From: Cryobacterium psychrophilum
Lineage (GTDB): Bacteria > Actinomycetota > Actinomycetes > Actinomycetales > Microbacteriaceae
Direction: 5' to 3'
Length of the DNA: 64,000 nt
NCBI RefSeq assembly: GCF_004365915.1
Contig: NZ_SODI01000001.1
Location: 1,054,001 to 1,118,000 of the forward strand
Shown: positions 62,456 to 64,000 of the stretch, in pieces
Position numbering within the stretch: the stretch's first letter is position 1
Layout of the letters: each line of letters begins with the position of its first letter
Position numbers and translations under genes: made by a program
Notes under the pieces: model-generated
Database searches by the model: none
The model's input: the letters and a program-made list of their open reading frames with translations, nothing else
Told to the model about the DNA's origin: nothing

Positions 62456-63346
62456 TTAGCCGTTGGCCGCGGCGTTGATCGTGATGGTGTCGAGGCCGCC
62501 GTCGGTGACGCCCCAGGCGTCAAGGATCTTGGCGTACGAACCGTCATCGACCATGGACTGTAGCGCGGCCTGCACGGCCTTGGTCAGCTCAGAATCCTTG
62601 TTGACCACGATGCCATAGGGGGCAACATCGAAGCTCTCTCCAGCAGCCTCCAGCTTGCCCTCGGTCTTGGAGATGGCGTAGAGCGTCACCGGGGAGTCGG
62701 CACTGAGCGCATCCGCTTTGCCCAGAACGACGGCGTTGGTCGCCTCGTCCTGTGAGGTGTAGGGCAAGACGTCGATGGCGGGCTTACCGGCCGCGGCGCA
62801 GGCCGCATTCTTGGCGGGCAGCTCGTCGGTGTCTTCCACCGTGTTCGACTGCACGGCAACGGTGAGGCCACAGGCATTATTGGGGTCGACATCACTGCCG
62901 GCCTTGGCCGCCCACAGGATTCCGGCGTTGAAGTAGTTGACGAAGTCAACCTGCTTCTCGCGCTCCAGATTGTCGGTGAACGACGACTCGCCAATGTCGA
63001 CGGTGCCTCCGGTGATGCTGGGGATGATGTTGTCGAAGTCGGCGATCTGGTACTTCGGTTCGAGGCCCAGCTTGCCGGCAATGGCATTGGCGAGGTCAAT
63101 GCCCCAGCCGATGGGCGCGCCGGCATCATCCTTGAACTCGTTGGGCGGGTAGGCCGCGTCCGTTCCGATCCGAAGGGTGCCTGAGCTCTTGATGTCGGCG
63201 GGCAGCAGCGCAACGGCGGCGGCGTCGGGAGCGACGGTCGCGGCCTCCGTTGATCCGCCGGCGCTCGGCGTCGAGTTGTCAACACAACCGGTGAGCAGGA
63301 GGGCGGCCACGGCAGCAAAAGCCGGGATTACGTATCTGGCACGCAT
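62456..63346 (-). CDS. polar amino acid ABC transporter, substrate-binding lipoprotein
   Basis: 296 residues. Lipoprotein signal ending LLLTGC (Cys21), Ser/Thr/Ala-rich linker, then a family 3 solute-binding domain: LRIGTDAAYPPNEFKDDAGA, GWGIDLANAIAGKLGL, FDNIIPSITGGTVDIGESS, DELPAKNAACAAAGKPAI and YGIVVNKDSELTKAVQAAL. It feeds amino acids to the permease encoded 3 bases downstream. ATG 63346 has AAGGA seven bases before it. Substrate unknown; glutamine, cystine, or polar amino acid fits. Confidence 0.94.
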   Translation of the reverse strand: MRARYVIPAFAAVAALLLTGCVDNSTPSAGGSTEAATVAPDAAAVALLPADIKSSGTLRIGTDAAYPPNEFKDDAGAPIGWGIDLANAIAGKLGLEPKYQIADFDNIIPSITGGTVDIGESSFTDNLEREKQVDFVNYFNAGILWAAKAGSDVDPNNACGLTVAVQSNTVEDTDELPAKNAACAAAGKPAIDVLPYTSQDEATNAVVLGKADALSADSPVTLYAISKTEGKLEAAGESFDVAPYGIVVNKDSELTKAVQAALQSMVDDGSYAKILDAWGVTDGGLDTITINAAANG

Positions 63347-64000
63347 TAGGAGTCCTTCGTTGTGATCTGGAGATGGGTTTCGTCATTGAAGCCGTGACAA
63401 GATGCGACAGGGACGAGCCTATAACACCGCTGTACGGCGATTTCGTGCGTCAGGAGCGGGTATACACCCATTTTGAAGCGTCATGACGAATGTGTTGCGC
63501 AAATTTGAGCGTTTCATGAAGAACAGACGGATTTGACCGCACCGTAGAGGAGCGTGATCTGCCCACGCACATCACGATGCCGTACCGCCTCATTTTGACA
63601 CTCTTTGCCCCTTTCCCCACTTCTCCCTCTGGAAACGATGCAGTTTTCGACTGAAACGCACGTTTCCACGCGTAAACGTGCGTTCTTCGCCGCGATCTCC
63701 GTCGCCGGCGACGTGCGCTCCGGGTAGTCCGCGACCGCTGCGGACAGCAGGTCGCGTGGTACTGACGACCCCCCGTGAGCGGCAGGCTGGCGGGCGGGGA
63801 TACTGTCGGCCGTGCGCGCGATGCTGTCCCGGTTTCGGGCGACCCGGGCGCGTGTGCCCGCGTCGAGGAACGTCCCGTGCGGTGCTGTGCTGCGAGGTAG
63901 CCAGGTGAGCTCGCAGCCGGGCGACAGCGTGCCAGTGGCGGTATCCGTTCCGCTCGAAGGCACGGCGAGCGTGACCTGCGAATGACCGGGCTGAGGCAGT
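63347..64000. promoter_or_regulatory. upstream region of the amino acid ABC operon with palindromes
   Basis: No supported gene. CGTCATGACG (63479-63488) is a perfect 10-base palindrome about 135 bases before the operon. Further up, AACGCACGTTT (63655-63665) and AAACGTGCGTT (63674-63684) form an 11-bp perfect inverted repeat around an 8-base spacer, and each half is itself near-palindromic, like a LacI-type operator pair. An Arg/Pro-rich frame on the minus strand (63514-63963) and one on the plus strand near the end look like shadows; I cannot exclude a gene that begins or ends beyond 64000. Confidence 0.45.

Noticed and set aside
63514..63963. A 149-codon minus-strand frame near the window end
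   Set aside because: Unusual composition, no family match, spans strong inverted repeats. It cannot be judged without sequence beyond 64000.

Overview
The window is about 65% GC, gene-dense, and reads as chromosome of a high-GC actinobacterium, most likely a member of the Microbacteriaceae (Micrococcales). The pointers are mycothiol-linked genes (a mycoredoxin-like protein and S-(hydroxymethyl)mycothiol dehydrogenase), a very large GDH-180 type glutamate dehydrogenase, HrpA, a DUF1524/excalibur secreted nuclease, frequent GTG and ATGA-overlap starts, and constant recurrence of the octamer-like word GGATGCC/GGCATCC. No tRNA, rRNA, CRISPR array or prophage was seen. The assignment to family is inference from gene content, not from a marker gene.

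Layout. 1-5.7 kb: the 3' end of a SNF2 helicase, an 81-bp inverted-repeat element, an aldo/keto reductase divergent from a YaeR-type VOC protein, a MOSC protein, a DarT-like ADP-ribosyltransferase (DUF4433), a HAD phosphatase and an endonuclease/exonuclease/phosphatase-fold enzyme. 5.7-12.1 kb: AtoE-type transporter, histidine phosphatase, a GyrI-like remnant, malate synthase with an upstream palindrome, then a mycothiol/formaldehyde block (mycoredoxin, MscR, MBL hydrolase). 12.1-25 kb: a TPR-GGDEF diguanylate cyclase, giant GDH with a textbook intrinsic terminator, DUF1294, an Ala/Glu-repeat lytic transglycosylase-like protein, nagA, a cupin, a second DarT-like gene, and a decayed paralogue of the TPR-GGDEF gene.

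25.4-34.1 kb: a sugar ABC importer without ATPase, then an alanine module (alr, a PucR-type regulator divergent from ald, and cycA). 34.2-42 kb: secreted HNH nuclease, two NERD-like paralogues bracketing a universal stress protein and a membrane hydrolase, rraA-like, acyP, a Pr6Pr membrane protein, and a flavin amine oxidase lipoprotein whose usual C-terminal FAD block sits at the N-terminus (circular permutation). 42-47.7 kb: a minus-strand operon PAP2 phosphatase - type III PKS - methyltransferase - FAD monooxygenase - second methyltransferase, resembling the srsABC phenolic-lipid pathway. 47.8-49.8 kb: a small leaderless gene whose stop codon is the CTAG target of an intact IS1182-family element. 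50-56.2 kb: CpdA-like phosphoesterase, stealth-family phosphotransferase, DUF255 thioredoxin-fold protein, second aldo/keto reductase. 56.4-63.4 kb: hrpA, with a dispersed-repeat-like sequence in a linker, and a polar amino acid ABC operon.

The most interesting items are the circularly permuted amine oxidase, the two orphan DarT-like genes without a DarG macrodomain partner, the NERD pair that has lost the catalytic lysine, and several small decay events (GyrI internal deletion, TPR-GGDEF deletion/frameshift).
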